The notes under the pieces: model-generated
Told to the model about the DNA's origin: nothing
Databases searched by the model: none
Seen by the model: the letters and a program-made list of their open reading frames with translations, nothing else
Source: Phragmites australis
Lineage: Eukaryota > Streptophyta > Magnoliopsida > Poales > Poaceae
DNA length: 64,000 bases
Direction: 5' to 3'
NCBI RefSeq assembly: GCF_958298935.1
Contig: NC_084932.1
Coordinates: 32,707,501 to 32,771,500 of the forward strand
In this document: in pieces, positions 23,691 to 34,603 of the stretch
How positions within the stretch are numbered: position 1 is the first letter of the stretch
How the letters are laid out: each line of letters starts with the position of its first letter
Made by a program: the position numbers and the translations under genes

Positions 23691-24548
23691 CGCTGCAAGA
23701 ACTAGCTAGTCCATATAACTGATGATCACCGGTGGAAAAAATGTTTCATTTTGACTAATCACAGGCCGTCCATTGTCTCTCTTTCGATGTTGATGTACCC
23801 AGTAATACTTATCTGGAGTAGTACGTATTGCATATTTGGAGTAGTACGTATTGTTATGTACATAGTGTAGGAACGTTATTTTTAAAATAGAAATTATCAT
23901 ACTGATAGAGTGATAAAAAGTGAAATATTTTAAAATAGAAATTGCAGTATGATGAAAGTAAATAATTTTGTTAATTTTTAATTTCAAATTTAGATATTTA
24001 CTAATCATATTTAATATGGATTTTTTTATTTTAGCTATTTTTTAATTATATTTGATAGTAACTTTTTTTAATTTAAACCGTTAGATGTCCTAATAATAAG
24101 TGATTTGTATCATTTTTTAATTAATATGATAATTTTATGATATTAAGAGAGAATATGGTGACTTTTTAAAAATAATAATATAACAGATACTATGAGTTTT
24201 CAAAGAAAAGTTTCCTAGATGACGGAGGTACAGAGGAATTAATACCTAAGTAGTACGAAAGAGAAGAGTCGCAGTTGCATTTCGTCTTGGTCACCTCCGT
24301 CAACTCTACTAGTACTAGTAGCTTAGCAGTAGCAGATGATCTTCTGGTCGCCGCCGCAGTCGCATCTGCCCGCCTTCCCGGAACCTTCACTTCTTCCCCG
24401 CCGTCCTGCTCCCTCAAATTTTTGGCTTTGATTTCTTACCCACCCCATCCCCTCCCGTTCCTTCCATGTCTCACCCCCAGAAAACATCACCAGTAAAGTG
24501 ATCACTCACACGCCACGCCAAAGATTCAATCTTTACCGTCGGCAAGCC
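23691..24548. promoter_or_regulatory. Upstream and leader region of the first GRAS gene
   Basis: AT-rich up to about 24240, then a GC-richer leader. The leader shares 'ccttcccggaaccttc' and 'cagtcgcatctg' with the corresponding position ahead of the third GRAS gene, and a weaker form with the second. An in-frame ATG at 24498, 17 codons before the chosen start, could give a slightly longer protein. Confidence 0.45.
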
Positions 24549-26957
24549 ATGGCCGCCACGCCGGAGGACTTCCTGGACCATATGGCCCCTCTCGCCGTCC
24601 CCGAGCCCTTCTCCCCCTCCGTCTTCCTCGACCTCCCACCGACGCCGCGCCCCGACGGCGAGGATCCGGCCTCCTCCGACGACCTCGTCCTCCCCTTCAT
24701 CTCGCGCATGCTCATGGAGGAGGACATCGACGACAAGTTCTTCTACCAGTACCCCGACCACTCCGCGCTTCTGACCGCCCAGCAGCCATACACCCAGATC
24801 CTATCCGACGCCGCCACCGCCTCGTCCTCCTACGACTCAGCCACCACCAACACCGGCGGGAGCGGCAACTCCACCCTTTCGCCGTCCTTCGACACCCCTG
24901 CATCCGCCTCCGCCACCGCCACCACCACCGCCACCTGGCCCTACGATCCAATCGAGCTCTCCCAGCTGCTCCGCTCCCCGCCGTACTCCGACATGGGAGT
25001 GGGACTTGACGATTTCATCGCCGACGATGTCAGTGCCTTCTTGTTGCCGGAACAAGACGGCGTCAGCGCGGGATCCCAGCAGACTCCGCTGCCCTTCAAG
25101 AGCGCCGGCGCGGACCAGGCCAACGCGTTCTTGAATGGCGGCGGTGGGCGAGGCCAACGGCAACGCGCTTCCTTCGCCGTCCAGAACGACGGCGGCGCGG
25201 CCATCAAGAATTCGGGCTTCTTGTATGGCGCGGAGGAGGAGGAGGAGGAGTCAAAGACAAAGACAAAGACCACAACCTTGCCCGCTGCCGACGGGGACCA
25301 CGCCGCACTGGCATCGGCTTTCTTCAGTGGCCAAAACGCGGGAAACATGGACATGCTCAACATGGCATTCCTCAAGGGCATGGAGGAGGCCAAGAAGTTC
25401 TTGCCCACCACCAACAGCCTCTTCATCGACCTTGAGGACACCTCCGTGGAGTCCTTGTCCAGAGACAAGAAACCGCCGAGTGGCTTCGCTGCCGGCCAAG
25501 TGAAGAAGGAGGAGGAGGTGGTGGATGATGGAATTCTAATGTTTGGAGGAAGCAGTAATGGCAGGGGCCGCAAGAACCGGCGCCACGAAGAGGACTTGGA
25601 GGCGGAGACAGGCAGAAACAGCAAGCTGATGATGCCGGAACAGGAGGAAAATGGTGCCCGGGAGATGTACCAGGAAATAATGTCCTGCGATTACGAGGAG
25701 TTCATCAAGCGCATGCAGGACCTGCGCATGGCCATGGATAGTGAGTCCGAGAAGAGCAGCAGGAGGGGTGGCGGGAAGGCAGCACGGCGAAGGCATGAGG
25801 TTGTTGACCTGCGCACCATGCTCGTCCATTGCGCACAGGCAGTGGCCACGGGTGACGGCCGAAGTGCGAACGAGCTGCTAAAGCAGATCAAGCAGCACTC
25901 CTCGCTGAGAGGAGACGCTACGCAGAGGCTGGCACATTGTTTCGCCGAGGGACTGGAGGCGCGACTTGCAGGCACAGGGAGCCAGGTGTACCAGTCGCTC
26001 ATGGCAAAACGCACCTCGGTTGTGGACTTCCTCAAGGCGCACAAGCTGTTCATGGCAGCCAGCTGCTTCAACAAGGTGAAATTCACCTTCTCCAACATGA
26101 CAATCCTCAATGCTATGGCAGGGAGGAGCAAGTTGCACGTCGTGGACTATGGTGTGCAGCATGGATTCCAGTGGCCAGGTTTGCTCCATTTCTTGGCAAA
26201 GAGGGAAGGCGGACCGCCATCGGTGAGGTTCACCGGCATTGACCAACCGCAGCCCGGGTTCCGGCCAGCCTACCAGATCGAGAAAACAGGTGACCGCCTC
26301 AGCAACTGTGCTCGCCAGTTTGGTGTTCCATTCAAGTTCCGCGGCATCGCAGCAAAGTGGGAGACGGTCTGTGCTGAGGACCTCGACATCGATCCGGATG
26401 AGGTGCTTGTTGTCAACTGCGAGTGCTTCTTCGACAAACTGATGGACGAGAGCGTTCTGGTGGACAGCCCAAGCCCCAGAGACATGGTCCTCAACAACAT
26501 CCGGGAGATGCGCCCCAACGTATTCATCCATTGTGTGGTGAATGGCACATATGGCGCGCCCTTCTTTTTGACACGGTTCCGGGAGGCGCTCTTCTTTTAC
26601 TCGGCTCATTTTGACATGCTTGATGCGACCATCCCCCGGGACAACGACGAACGGCTGCTCATCGAGCGGGATATCTTAGGCCGCTCTGCCCTGAATGTTA
26701 TCGCCTGTGAGGGTGCAGACCGGGTGGAACGCCCTGAGACTTACAAGCAATGGCAGGTGCGGAACCACCGGGCCGGACTCCGGCAGCTGCCATTGAGTCC
26801 AGACGTCGTCATGCTTGTGAGGGACAAGGTCAAGACGCACTACCACAAGGACTTCCTCGTCGATGAGGATCACCGTTGGTTGCTGCAGGGATGGAAGGGG
26901 CGGGTGCTCTATGCCATGTCCACATGGGTTGCTGAGGACAATAACCCCAGCTTTTAG
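24549..26957 (+). CDS. GRAS transcription regulator, LISCL (SCL9/14/33-like), copy 1
   Basis: An intronless 802-aa protein. The start at 24549 is chosen because the paralogues all begin MAATPEEF or MATTPEEF, although an in-frame ATG exists at 24498. The N-terminus has the LISCL blocks PFSPSVFLDLPPTP and LPFISRMLMEEDIDDKFFYQ. The GRAS domain covers about 417-800: LHRI (VDLRTMLVHCAQAV), a VHIID variant (LHVVDYGVQHGFQWPGLL), LHRII (FGVPFKFRGIAAKWETV), PFYRE (PNVFIHCVVNGTYG, RFREALFFYSAHFDMLD) and SAW (WLLQGWKGRVLYAMSTW). LISCL proteins are nuclear co-activators; Arabidopsis SCL14 works with TGA factors on detoxification genes, and lily LlSCL activates transcription in anthers. Specific targets here are unknown. 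The linker at about residues 230-250 holds a run of Glu followed by Lys/Thr. Confidence 0.93.
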   Translation: MAATPEDFLDHMAPLAVPEPFSPSVFLDLPPTPRPDGEDPASSDDLVLPFISRMLMEEDIDDKFFYQYPDHSALLTAQQPYTQILSDAATASSSYDSATTNTGGSGNSTLSPSFDTPASASATATTTATWPYDPIELSQLLRSPPYSDMGVGLDDFIADDVSAFLLPEQDGVSAGSQQTPLPFKSAGADQANAFLNGGGGRGQRQRASFAVQNDGGAAIKNSGFLYGAEEEEEESKTKTKTTTLPAADGDHAALASAFFSGQNAGNMDMLNMAFLKGMEEAKKFLPTTNSLFIDLEDTSVESLSRDKKPPSGFAAGQVKKEEEVVDDGILMFGGSSNGRGRKNRRHEEDLEAETGRNSKLMMPEQEENGAREMYQEIMSCDYEEFIKRMQDLRMAMDSESEKSSRRGGGKAARRRHEVVDLRTMLVHCAQAVATGDGRSANELLKQIKQHSSLRGDATQRLAHCFAEGLEARLAGTGSQVYQSLMAKRTSVVDFLKAHKLFMAASCFNKVKFTFSNMTILNAMAGRSKLHVVDYGVQHGFQWPGLLHFLAKREGGPPSVRFTGIDQPQPGFRPAYQIEKTGDRLSNCARQFGVPFKFRGIAAKWETVCAEDLDIDPDEVLVVNCECFFDKLMDESVLVDSPSPRDMVLNNIREMRPNVFIHCVVNGTYGAPFFLTRFREALFFYSAHFDMLDATIPRDNDERLLIERDILGRSALNVIACEGADRVERPETYKQWQVRNHRAGLRQLPLSPDVVMLVRDKVKTHYHKDFLVDEDHRWLLQGWKGRVLYAMSTWVAEDNNPSF

Positions 26958-27640
26958 CTGCTTCCTTTGCCTAATCTCGGGATCCGGCTATAGTGAAAAT
27001 ATTGGAATTTGATAGACGGTCTATGTTTAAATTTTGCCACAGAAACTATGTGCCAGCAGCTCTGGTTCACTGGACTTCCCTTTCTAGAGGGTTCGAGTGC
27101 TTAAACTTGTAATGTAGAAATAAGCAGATGCTTAGAGCTACATAGGCTTCAGATATAGTTATGGACATGTTGCAGAGCTGTGATATGTACAACAAAACTA
27201 TGAACCCTGCTGCTGACAATCAATTTTGTGGTTCAGATGCTTGACGTTTCATGTGTTGAAGGTATATGACTTGTGAAGTTCTGTTTCTGTTGTCGCGTCA
27301 GATTGTTACCGGTTATTAAACATGTTTCCCTTGCGTCATGGGAAGAGTAAACAGATGCGTGATTAAGCATTAAAGTGGCACCGGTTATTCAGAGTATTTG
27401 ATTTCTGCAGCTTCATGCTTTTTCTTTGGTGATATTAGTTTCTTACAGGCTTCAGTTTCCCAGTCAGTTTCTATTGAGCATTTTCCATCATTGTCTCATT
27501 CAGACAAGTAGAGCTAAAAGAGGTCACCAGATTCAAGATTAACTGGTGTTTCTGCAATTTGGGAAGACTTGATGGCTGGCATCTGCTTGATGATGCATAA
27601 TACCTTGTGGCCTCTGTAAGTTTAGAGTGATCCTTTATCA
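26958..27640 (+). other. 3' flank of GRAS copy 1, shared with copies 2 and 3
   Basis: It contains 'gcttagagctacatagg' near 27130 and 'cgtgattaagcattaaagt' near 27358, both of which recur downstream of the second and third GRAS genes. The stretch 'ccagattcaagattaa' at 27527 recurs at 35669. This looks like 3' UTR and downstream sequence carried along by the tandem duplication. Confidence 0.6.
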
Positions 27641-27689
27641 TATATGGGAAGGCCTAGCCTTCGCAGATTGTGATTGTGCTGTGTTCTAG

Positions 27690-28640
27690 GTCTCGGCTTG
27701 AACTTCTTGCTAGTAGGCGCCCTAATCACCCTCCCAGTCATCACGGCAGGGAGGAACAGAGGAGATAGATCAGATAGAGAGAGGTAGTCAGCAGGAGGGA
27801 GGAGCAGACATGAGGGAGAGGGAGCAGAACAACAGAGAAGAGACTTCTTATTCCATTAATTCCTAATAGAGGCTATTGCCAACTATATATAGCTGGTCAG
27901 CTGATAGAATCTTAAACCAACTCCAACTAACATATCAAATCGACTCGAACAACCTTAACTAATAGGTAAACTGATTTGTACTTATCTAAATCGAATTGGA
28001 CTCCATCTAAACAATTGAATTGAGCTCTATCTAAACAAATCGAATTGAAAACTCTACCTTATCTGTCGTCCATAACATAATTCCCTCCCTCAGCAAACAG
28101 CTTGTCCTCGAGCTGACACTCAAGGAGGCAAGCTTGAATTCCGCCATCAGCCAACGTCATCTGGCGTGCCATCTTCATCGCAATCAGTCACCTCAATGTA
28201 GAAGGGACGTTGACAATGGTGTCTGCGCACATACTGCTCATCGCAGTTGTAACACAGCACTTGCTACCGTCATTCAACCAATTAAGCCGGGGACAGGAGA
28301 CGTGTCATGGTTGCTCCAGTGATTGGTGCCTGCGCTTTAGCTGGTTCTAGCACCATTAAACTTGGCGTCGACTGCCGTCCTATTGTGTGTGCTGACAGAC
28401 ACCCTGTCGTAGCTGAGCATCCGTAGCCTGCGCTCGGTGTTCATATGCGTGCGCCAAACTCATCGCCACCTGGAGGTCCTTTGGGTACTGAAGCTCGACG
28501 TCGATGCCAACGTGATTTGGCAACCCCTAGTAAACAACTATACTTGTTGTGCTAGTGAGAGGGGATCGGGTCTGCACAACACAGGAGCGAGACGACAACG
28601 ACGGCACATGGTGGCACCAGTGCCGTGGGTGGGGTTATGA
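27690..28640 (-). mobile_element. Ty3/Gypsy retrotransposon remnant, internally deleted
   Basis: On the minus strand, from 28260 downward, the frame reads a zinc-knuckle segment (CYNCDEQYVRRHHC, then PFYIEV) typical of plant Gypsy Gag. At about 28120-28080 it passes directly to the phrase QLEDKLFAEGG, followed by stops and AT-rich, LTR-like sequence. Reverse transcriptase and integrase are missing. Further Gag-like text (AYEHRAQ, then MLSYDR) lies at 28390-28450. It is a defective element lying between two GRAS genes. Confidence 0.6.
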
Positions 28641-29200
28641 AAACAGAGCGGTTAGCGCAGTGATGAGAGAGTTGCCGGAGATGATGGGAGGCCGCCGGGA
28701 CGAGGGAGAATAGAAAGAGTGTGCGCCTTGGTTAGTGGATGAAGAAAGCACGAGATCTGTTGGATCAAGATCTAATGGGTTAGATTCATCGACTGAAAAA
28801 AAAAACCGACACCTGAAATATGGCATTTCTTTTGCTTTTGCTGTCTTCCTCTCCATCTAGTCATCGAAACTGATTCCTCTTACGTGAACAAAAAAAATAC
28901 TATCACTAACATATATATCATTCGCATCTAAACCTACGTATCAGCGAGCACTGCGCTCTGACGTTACGTCACACGAGCCCGTCCCCTCTCATCTGGTCGC
29001 CGCCTCCGCCGCCGCATTTGTTTGCATCAGGTCGCGTTCCGGAACCTTCCCTTCTTGACTTCTTCCCCTCCCTTCTCGTGCCCGGCGTCCATGTCTCCCC
29101 TTCCTCCCCCATTGCGATCACATTCCCCATGTCTCCCTCGACACAATAATCGTACCCATTCGCCATCACAAAGCTTCGATTTTTACCGCCGTCGCCGACC
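28641..29200. promoter_or_regulatory. Upstream and leader region of GRAS copy 2
   Basis: From about 28970 the sequence resembles the leaders of copies 1 and 3 (for example 'ccggaaccttcccttcttg' and 'tcatctggtcgccgc'), marking the start of the duplicated unit. Before that no gene is seen. Confidence 0.45.
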
Positions 29201-31504
29201 ATGGCCGCCACGCCGGAGGAGTTCCTGGGTCAGGAAGACTTCCTAGTTGTCGCTGACCCCGAGCCCTTCTCCCCCTCCGTCTTCCTCGACCTCCCACCGA
29301 CGCCGCGCCCCGACGGCGGCCCCAGTGGCGAGGATCTTGCCTCGTCGGACGACCTCGTCCTCCCCTTCATCTCGCGCATGCTCATGGAAGAGGACATCGA
29401 CGACAAGTTCTTCTACCAGTACCCCGACCACCCCGCGCTCCTCACCGCCCAGGAGCCCTTCGCCAAGATCCTCTCCGACGCCGCCACCACCACCTCCTCC
29501 GGCTCAGATTCCGCCACCAGCAACACGGACGGAAGCGGCAACCCCACCCTATCGCCGTCCTCCGCTGCCGACGCCACCTGGCAGTACGATCCAATCGAGC
29601 TCTCCCAGCTGCTCCAGTCCCCGCCGTACCCCGACATGGGACTGGACGACCTTACCACCGACGATGTCAACGCCTTCTTCATGCCCACACAAGATGGCGC
29701 CAGCGCCGGAGTCCAGAAGAGGCCGGCGCAATTAGGGAACGCCGGTGACGCCAACGCGTTCGTTGCTGGTTACTTCGACGGTAGCACCGGCGTCCAGAGT
29801 TCGGGGTTCTGTGGCGCGGAGGAGGATGATACAAAGACAACGATGACCACCTTGCCTGCTGGCGACGGGGACCACTGCGCGCTGGCCTCGGCCTTCTTCA
29901 GTGGCGAGAATGGAGACATGCTCAACCTGTCATTCCTCAAGGGCATGGAGGAGGCCAAGAAGTTCTTGCCCACTAACAACAGCCTCCTCATCGACCTTGA
30001 GCTTGAGGACACCTCCGGGGAGCACCTGCTCAGAGACAGCAAGCTGTCGCGTGGCTTTGCTACCGGCCAAGTGAAGAAGGATGGTATGCCAATGTTACAA
30101 GGAAGTGGTAATGGCAGGGGCGGCAAGAACCAGCATAGTGGGGATGATGACTTGGAGACCGAGACGGGCAGGAACAGCAAGCTGATGGTGCCTGAGCCGG
30201 AAGAAACTGGCAAGATGGTCGATGAAACAATTCTCAATGTATACGACCTGTGCCACAGTCAAATGCAGGGCCTGCGCATCACTATGAGCAGCGAGGCTGA
30301 GAAAAACATGAGGAAGTCAGGACAGGGAAGGCGGAGCACCAATGAGGTGGTGGATTTGCACACCTTGCTCATCTACTGTGCACGGACTGTGGCCATGGAC
30401 GACCGACGGAGTGCGATCGAACTGCTTAGGCAGATCAAGCAGCACTCCTCGCCAAGCGGAGACGGCACACAAAGGGTAGCTCATTGTTTTGCTGAGGGAC
30501 TGGAGGCAAGGCTGGCAGGCACGGGGAGCCATGTGTACAAGTCACTCATGGCAAAGCGCACCTCGGACATGGAGTTCCTCAAAGCCTACCATCTGTACCT
30601 GGCAGCTAGCTGCTTCAAGACGATGGCGTTCAAGTTCTCCAACACGATCATCCGCAAGGCCGTTGCTGGGAGGAAGAAGGTGCACATTGTGGATTACGGC
30701 ATCAATTACGGGTTCCAGTGGCCAAACTTGTTGCGCTCGTTGGCTACTTGGGAGGGCGGACCACCGGAGGTGAGGATCACCGGCATTGACCTCCCCCAGC
30801 CCGGGTTCCGCCCAGCTGCTCGGATTGAGGAGACAGGTCGCCGGCTCAGCGATTGTGCCCGCCAGTTTGGCGTGCCATTCAAGTTCCACAGCATCGCAGC
30901 AAAGTGGGAGACGGTTCATGTTGATGATCTGAACATTGACCCCGATGAGGTACTAATCGTCAACAGTGTTGTCCAATTTGGAAATTTGATGGACGAGGGC
31001 GTGGACATATACAGCCCGAGCCCCAGGGATGTGGTCCTCAGCAACATCCGGAAGATGCGACCAGATGTGTTCATTCTTTTTGTCATGAACGGCTCACATA
31101 ACGCGCCACTCTTTGTAACACGGTTCCGGGAGGCACTGTTCCATTACTCGGCAATGTTTGATATGCTGGATGCCACAGCCCCACGGGACAATGGCCCGCG
31201 CTTGCTGGTTGAGCGGGACCTCTTTGGGCGGTGTGCCCTGAATGTCATCGCTTGTGAGGGCTTGGACAGGGTAGAGCGCCCCGAGACATATAAGCAGTGG
31301 CAGGTGCGGAACCATCGGGCAGGACTGAAGAAGCTGCCGTTGGATCCAGATATTGTTACAGCCGTCAGGGAGCATGTCAAGAGCTGCTACCACAAGGACT
31401 TCGTCATTGATGTGGATCTCCAGTGGCTCTTGGAAGGGTGGAAGGGGCGCATATTTTATGCCATGTCGACATGGGTTGCAGATGATGCTATCTCATCATT
31501 TTAG
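29201..31504 (+). CDS. GRAS transcription regulator, LISCL type, copy 2
   Basis: An intronless 767-codon frame with ATG at 29201 in context ccATGGCC. The N-terminal blocks PFSPSVFLDLPPTP and LPFISRMLMEEDIDDKFFYQ are identical to copy 1. The GRAS domain begins at about residue 382 (VVDLHTLLIYCARTV) and runs to the end: VHIVDYGINYGFQWPNLL, FGVPFKFHSIAAKWETV, PDVFILFVMNGSHNAP, RFREALFHYSAMFDMLD, and the SAW block WLLEGWKGRIFYAMSTW. Compared with copy 1 the N-terminal linker is shorter, and LHRI has a Tyr-Cys-Ala-Arg change. All major GRAS motifs are present, so the gene is probably functional. Expected role: nuclear transcriptional co-regulator, as for other LISCL proteins. Confidence 0.93.
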   Translation: MAATPEEFLGQEDFLVVADPEPFSPSVFLDLPPTPRPDGGPSGEDLASSDDLVLPFISRMLMEEDIDDKFFYQYPDHPALLTAQEPFAKILSDAATTTSSGSDSATSNTDGSGNPTLSPSSAADATWQYDPIELSQLLQSPPYPDMGLDDLTTDDVNAFFMPTQDGASAGVQKRPAQLGNAGDANAFVAGYFDGSTGVQSSGFCGAEEDDTKTTMTTLPAGDGDHCALASAFFSGENGDMLNLSFLKGMEEAKKFLPTNNSLLIDLELEDTSGEHLLRDSKLSRGFATGQVKKDGMPMLQGSGNGRGGKNQHSGDDDLETETGRNSKLMVPEPEETGKMVDETILNVYDLCHSQMQGLRITMSSEAEKNMRKSGQGRRSTNEVVDLHTLLIYCARTVAMDDRRSAIELLRQIKQHSSPSGDGTQRVAHCFAEGLEARLAGTGSHVYKSLMAKRTSDMEFLKAYHLYLAASCFKTMAFKFSNTIIRKAVAGRKKVHIVDYGINYGFQWPNLLRSLATWEGGPPEVRITGIDLPQPGFRPAARIEETGRRLSDCARQFGVPFKFHSIAAKWETVHVDDLNIDPDEVLIVNSVVQFGNLMDEGVDIYSPSPRDVVLSNIRKMRPDVFILFVMNGSHNAPLFVTRFREALFHYSAMFDMLDATAPRDNGPRLLVERDLFGRCALNVIACEGLDRVERPETYKQWQVRNHRAGLKKLPLDPDIVTAVREHVKSCYHKDFVIDVDLQWLLEGWKGRIFYAMSTWVADDAISSF

Positions 31505-32323
31505 CTGCGTTTTCTTATCCATTCTGGATATAGCTATTGATAATGGCAGGCATATATATATGTTTCTGCGTTGCCAGTGAACATCAAACACTGCTAAGCA
31601 GCTGTGATTCAGCGAACTTCATTTCAAGATGGCTTGTTGGACTAGAGATGAAACTTGTAAGATAGAAATAAGTTGAGAAATAATAATGTCTTTTGTAATG
31701 TAAAATTAGATGTTTATATAGGTGATCTTGTTGCTCCTTAGAGCTATCATAGGATCTTAGCTATAGTTCCTGGCGTGTTGACGCAGAACTTTTGTTAATG
31801 TACGACAAACCGAATATCCCTGCTATATTGTTATTCTGTATCTCGCAAGCAATTTTACAGACTACTTGTTCAACCTTCTGTTGTGCCGTCAGATTTTTGG
31901 CTCTCCCCTTTTATCTGGGAAGAGTACAGATGCATTATTAAGCATTAAAGTTGTGCCGTCAGATATTATAATGGATCTCTGCTCTTGCGTTTCGTCTTCC
32001 TTGGTCTCCTTCGTCCACTGTAGTGCTGCAGAAGATGCCAGAGAGGCCGTCACTCTCATCTGGTTTGGTCATCGAGGTCGAGGTCGCAGTCGCATCTGGT
32101 TGCCTTCCCGGAACCTTCTTCTTCGCATGTTCGCCTCCCGTCCCGCCCTGGCGTCCAGCTCCCTCTAGTAGAATTTTAAAAGCTCGACCAAAGCTTTGAT
32201 TTTTATGCACCCACGCCTCCCGCCACGCAACATCACCACCACCACCAGTGAGCACCTGTAGTCGGACTCATTCGCCAGCCGGCCCAGCCCAAAGCTTCCA
32301 TTTTTATCGCCGGCCGGCCAGCC
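31505..32323 (+). other. 3' flank of GRAS copy 2 and leader of copy 3
   Basis: It holds the shared downstream words ('ccttagagctatcatagg' near 31736, 'gattattaagcattaaagt' near 31933) and then, from about 31980, the leader shared with copy 1 ('gcgtttcgtcttcc', 'ccttcccggaaccttc'). The two genes therefore sit only about 820 bp apart with no intervening transposon, and the promoter of copy 3 must lie close to the end of copy 2. Confidence 0.6.
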
Positions 32324-34603
32324 ATGTCCGCCATGCCGGAGGAGTTCCTGGGGCAGGGAGGCTTCCGTGATGACCCCGAGCCCTTCTCCCCCTCCGTCTT
32401 CCTCGACCTTCCCCCGACGCCCCGCCCCGATGGCGAGGGCCTGGCCTCGTCGGAAGACCTCGTCCTCCCCTTCATCTCGCGCATGCTCATGGAGGAGGAC
32501 ATCGACGACAAGTTCTTCTACCAGTACCCCGACCACCCCGCGCTCCTCACCTCCCAGGAGCCCTTCGCCAAGATCCTCTCCGACGCCACCACCACCACCT
32601 CCTCCTCCTCCGGCTCCGATTCCGCCACCACCAACACTGCCGACGGAAGCGGCGCCTTCACCCTCTCGCCGTCCTCCTCCGACGCCCCCGCATTCGCCAA
32701 CGCCACCTGGCCCTACGACCCAGCCGAGCTCTCCCAACTGCTCCTGTCGACGCCTTCTTCTTGCCCGGACATGGGAGTCGGAGTCGGACTCGACGGCTTC
32801 ACAGCCGACGATGTCTACGCCTTCTTCTTGCCCGGACAAGACGGCGCCAGCGCGGGATTCCATCAGAGTGCGCACGAGGCCAGCGCGTTCTTGAATGGAG
32901 GCGGCGCGGCCATCCAGAGTTCAGGGTTGTTGGATGGCACGGAGGAGACAAGTACAACGATCACCACCGGCACCGTGCCTGCTGGAGATACCTTCTTGAG
33001 TGGCCAGAACAGGGTAGACATGGACATGCTCAACCTGGCGTTCCTCAAGGGCATGGAAGAGGCCAAGAAATTGTTGCCCACCAACGACAGCCTCCTCATC
33101 GACGTCGAGGCCACCTCCGGAGAGCACCAGCTGCTTAGAGACGGCAAGTTGTTTCGAGGTCAAGTGAAGGAGGATGATGGAGTGTCAATGTTTCAAGGAA
33201 GTGCTCATGGCAAGAAGCGGCATAATTGGGATGACTTGGAGGCCGAGGAGGGCAGGAACAGCAAGGTGATGGTGCCCGAGCCGGAGGAAAGTGGCGAGGT
33301 GGTCGACAAGATGATCATCCATGGGCACGCCATGTGTCTCGACAAAATGAAGGGCCTGTGCGTCACTACCGGCAGCGAGGCCGAGAAGAAGAAGAGCAGG
33401 AAGGGGAATGGGAAGTCGGCGCAGGGAAGGCAGGGCTCGAACGAGGCGGTGGACTTGCGCGCATTGCTTATCCACTGCGCGCAGGCTGTGTCCATGGACG
33501 ACCGCCAGAGCGCGGCCGAGCTGCTTTGGCGGATCAAGAAGCACTCCTCGCCGAGGGGAGACGGCACACAGAGGCTGGCACATTGTTTCGCCGAGGGACT
33601 GGAGGCGCGGCTGGCAGGCACGGGGAGTCAGGTGTACAGGTCTCTCGTGACGAAGCGCACCTCCGTCGTGGAGTTCCTCAAAGCCTACCAGCTGTGTCTG
33701 GCGGCTTGCTGCTTCGAGATGACGGCGTTCAGGTTCTCCAACACGACCATCTGCAAGGCGATCGCTGGGAGGAAGAAGGTGCACATCGTGGATTACGGCA
33801 TTGGTTACGGGTTACAGTGGCCAAGTTTGCTGGCCTTTTTTGCTACTACTTGGGAGGGCGGACCGCCGGAGGTGAGGATCACCGGCATTGACCTCCCTCA
33901 GCCTGGGTTCCGCCCAGCTGCTCGGATTGAGGAGACAGGGCGCCGGCTCAGCAACTGCGCCCGCCAACTCGGCGCGCCATTCAAGTTCCACAGCATCGCG
34001 GCGAAGTGGGATCATGTTCGTGCAGATGATCTGCATATTGACCCCGATGAGGTGCTCATCGTCAATACTATCACCCAGTTTGGAAGTTTGATGGACGAGG
34101 GCGTCGACATCTATAGGCCGAGCCCCAGGGACGTGGTCCTCAGCAACATCCGGAAGATGCGGCCAGATGTGTTCATCCTCTGCGTCGTGAATGGCTCATA
34201 TAGCGCGCCATTCTTCGTAACACGGTTCCGGGAGGCACTGCTCCATTACTCGGCAATGTTTGACATGCTAGATGCTACGGCCCCACGGGAGAGCGACCAG
34301 CGCTTGCTGTTTGAGCGCGACATCATCGGCCGGTCTGCCCTGAATGTCATCGCTTGCGAGGGCTCCGACAGGGCGGAGCGCCCCGAGGCATACAAGCAAT
34401 GGCAGGTGCGGAACCACCGGGCCGGACTCCGGCAGCTGCCATTGTATCCGGATATCGTTAAGATCCTCAGGGAGAAAGTCAAGAACCAGTACCACAAGGA
34501 CTTTGTCATCGACGTGGATCGCCAATGGTTCCTGCAAGGCTGGAAGGGCCGCATACTCTATGCCATGTCCACATGGGTCGCAGATGAAGCTATCTCAGAT
34601 TAG
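32324..34603 (+). CDS. GRAS transcription regulator, LISCL type, copy 3
   Basis: An intronless 759-aa protein starting at ATG 32324 (MSAMPEEFLGQGG; the next Met, at codon 4, is also possible). N-terminal LISCL blocks are the same as in copies 1 and 2. The GRAS domain starts at about residue 375 (VDLRALLIHCAQAV), with VHIVDYGIGYGLQWPSLL, LGAPFKFHSIAAKWDHV, PDVFILCVVNGSYSAP, RFREALLHYSAMFDMLD and WFLQGWKGRILYAMSTW. By eye it is closer to copy 2 than to copy 4. The interval between GRAS start and VHIID is intact, and no frameshift is seen. Probable role: transcriptional co-regulator of stress or detoxification genes, by family analogy only. Confidence 0.93.
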   Translation: MSAMPEEFLGQGGFRDDPEPFSPSVFLDLPPTPRPDGEGLASSEDLVLPFISRMLMEEDIDDKFFYQYPDHPALLTSQEPFAKILSDATTTTSSSSGSDSATTNTADGSGAFTLSPSSSDAPAFANATWPYDPAELSQLLLSTPSSCPDMGVGVGLDGFTADDVYAFFLPGQDGASAGFHQSAHEASAFLNGGGAAIQSSGLLDGTEETSTTITTGTVPAGDTFLSGQNRVDMDMLNLAFLKGMEEAKKLLPTNDSLLIDVEATSGEHQLLRDGKLFRGQVKEDDGVSMFQGSAHGKKRHNWDDLEAEEGRNSKVMVPEPEESGEVVDKMIIHGHAMCLDKMKGLCVTTGSEAEKKKSRKGNGKSAQGRQGSNEAVDLRALLIHCAQAVSMDDRQSAAELLWRIKKHSSPRGDGTQRLAHCFAEGLEARLAGTGSQVYRSLVTKRTSVVEFLKAYQLCLAACCFEMTAFRFSNTTICKAIAGRKKVHIVDYGIGYGLQWPSLLAFFATTWEGGPPEVRITGIDLPQPGFRPAARIEETGRRLSNCARQLGAPFKFHSIAAKWDHVRADDLHIDPDEVLIVNTITQFGSLMDEGVDIYRPSPRDVVLSNIRKMRPDVFILCVVNGSYSAPFFVTRFREALLHYSAMFDMLDATAPRESDQRLLFERDIIGRSALNVIACEGSDRAERPEAYKQWQVRNHRAGLRQLPLYPDIVKILREKVKNQYHKDFVIDVDRQWFLQGWKGRILYAMSTWVADEAISD

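Noticed and set aside
25878..26609. 243-codon minus-strand frame inside GRAS copy 1
   Set aside because: Antisense shadow of the conserved GRAS domain; similar frames appear at the same place in copies 2-4.
29247..29735. 162-codon alternate-frame ORF at the start of GRAS copy 2
   Set aside because: Out-of-frame shadow of the Ser/Pro-rich N-terminus; copy 3 shows the same artefact.
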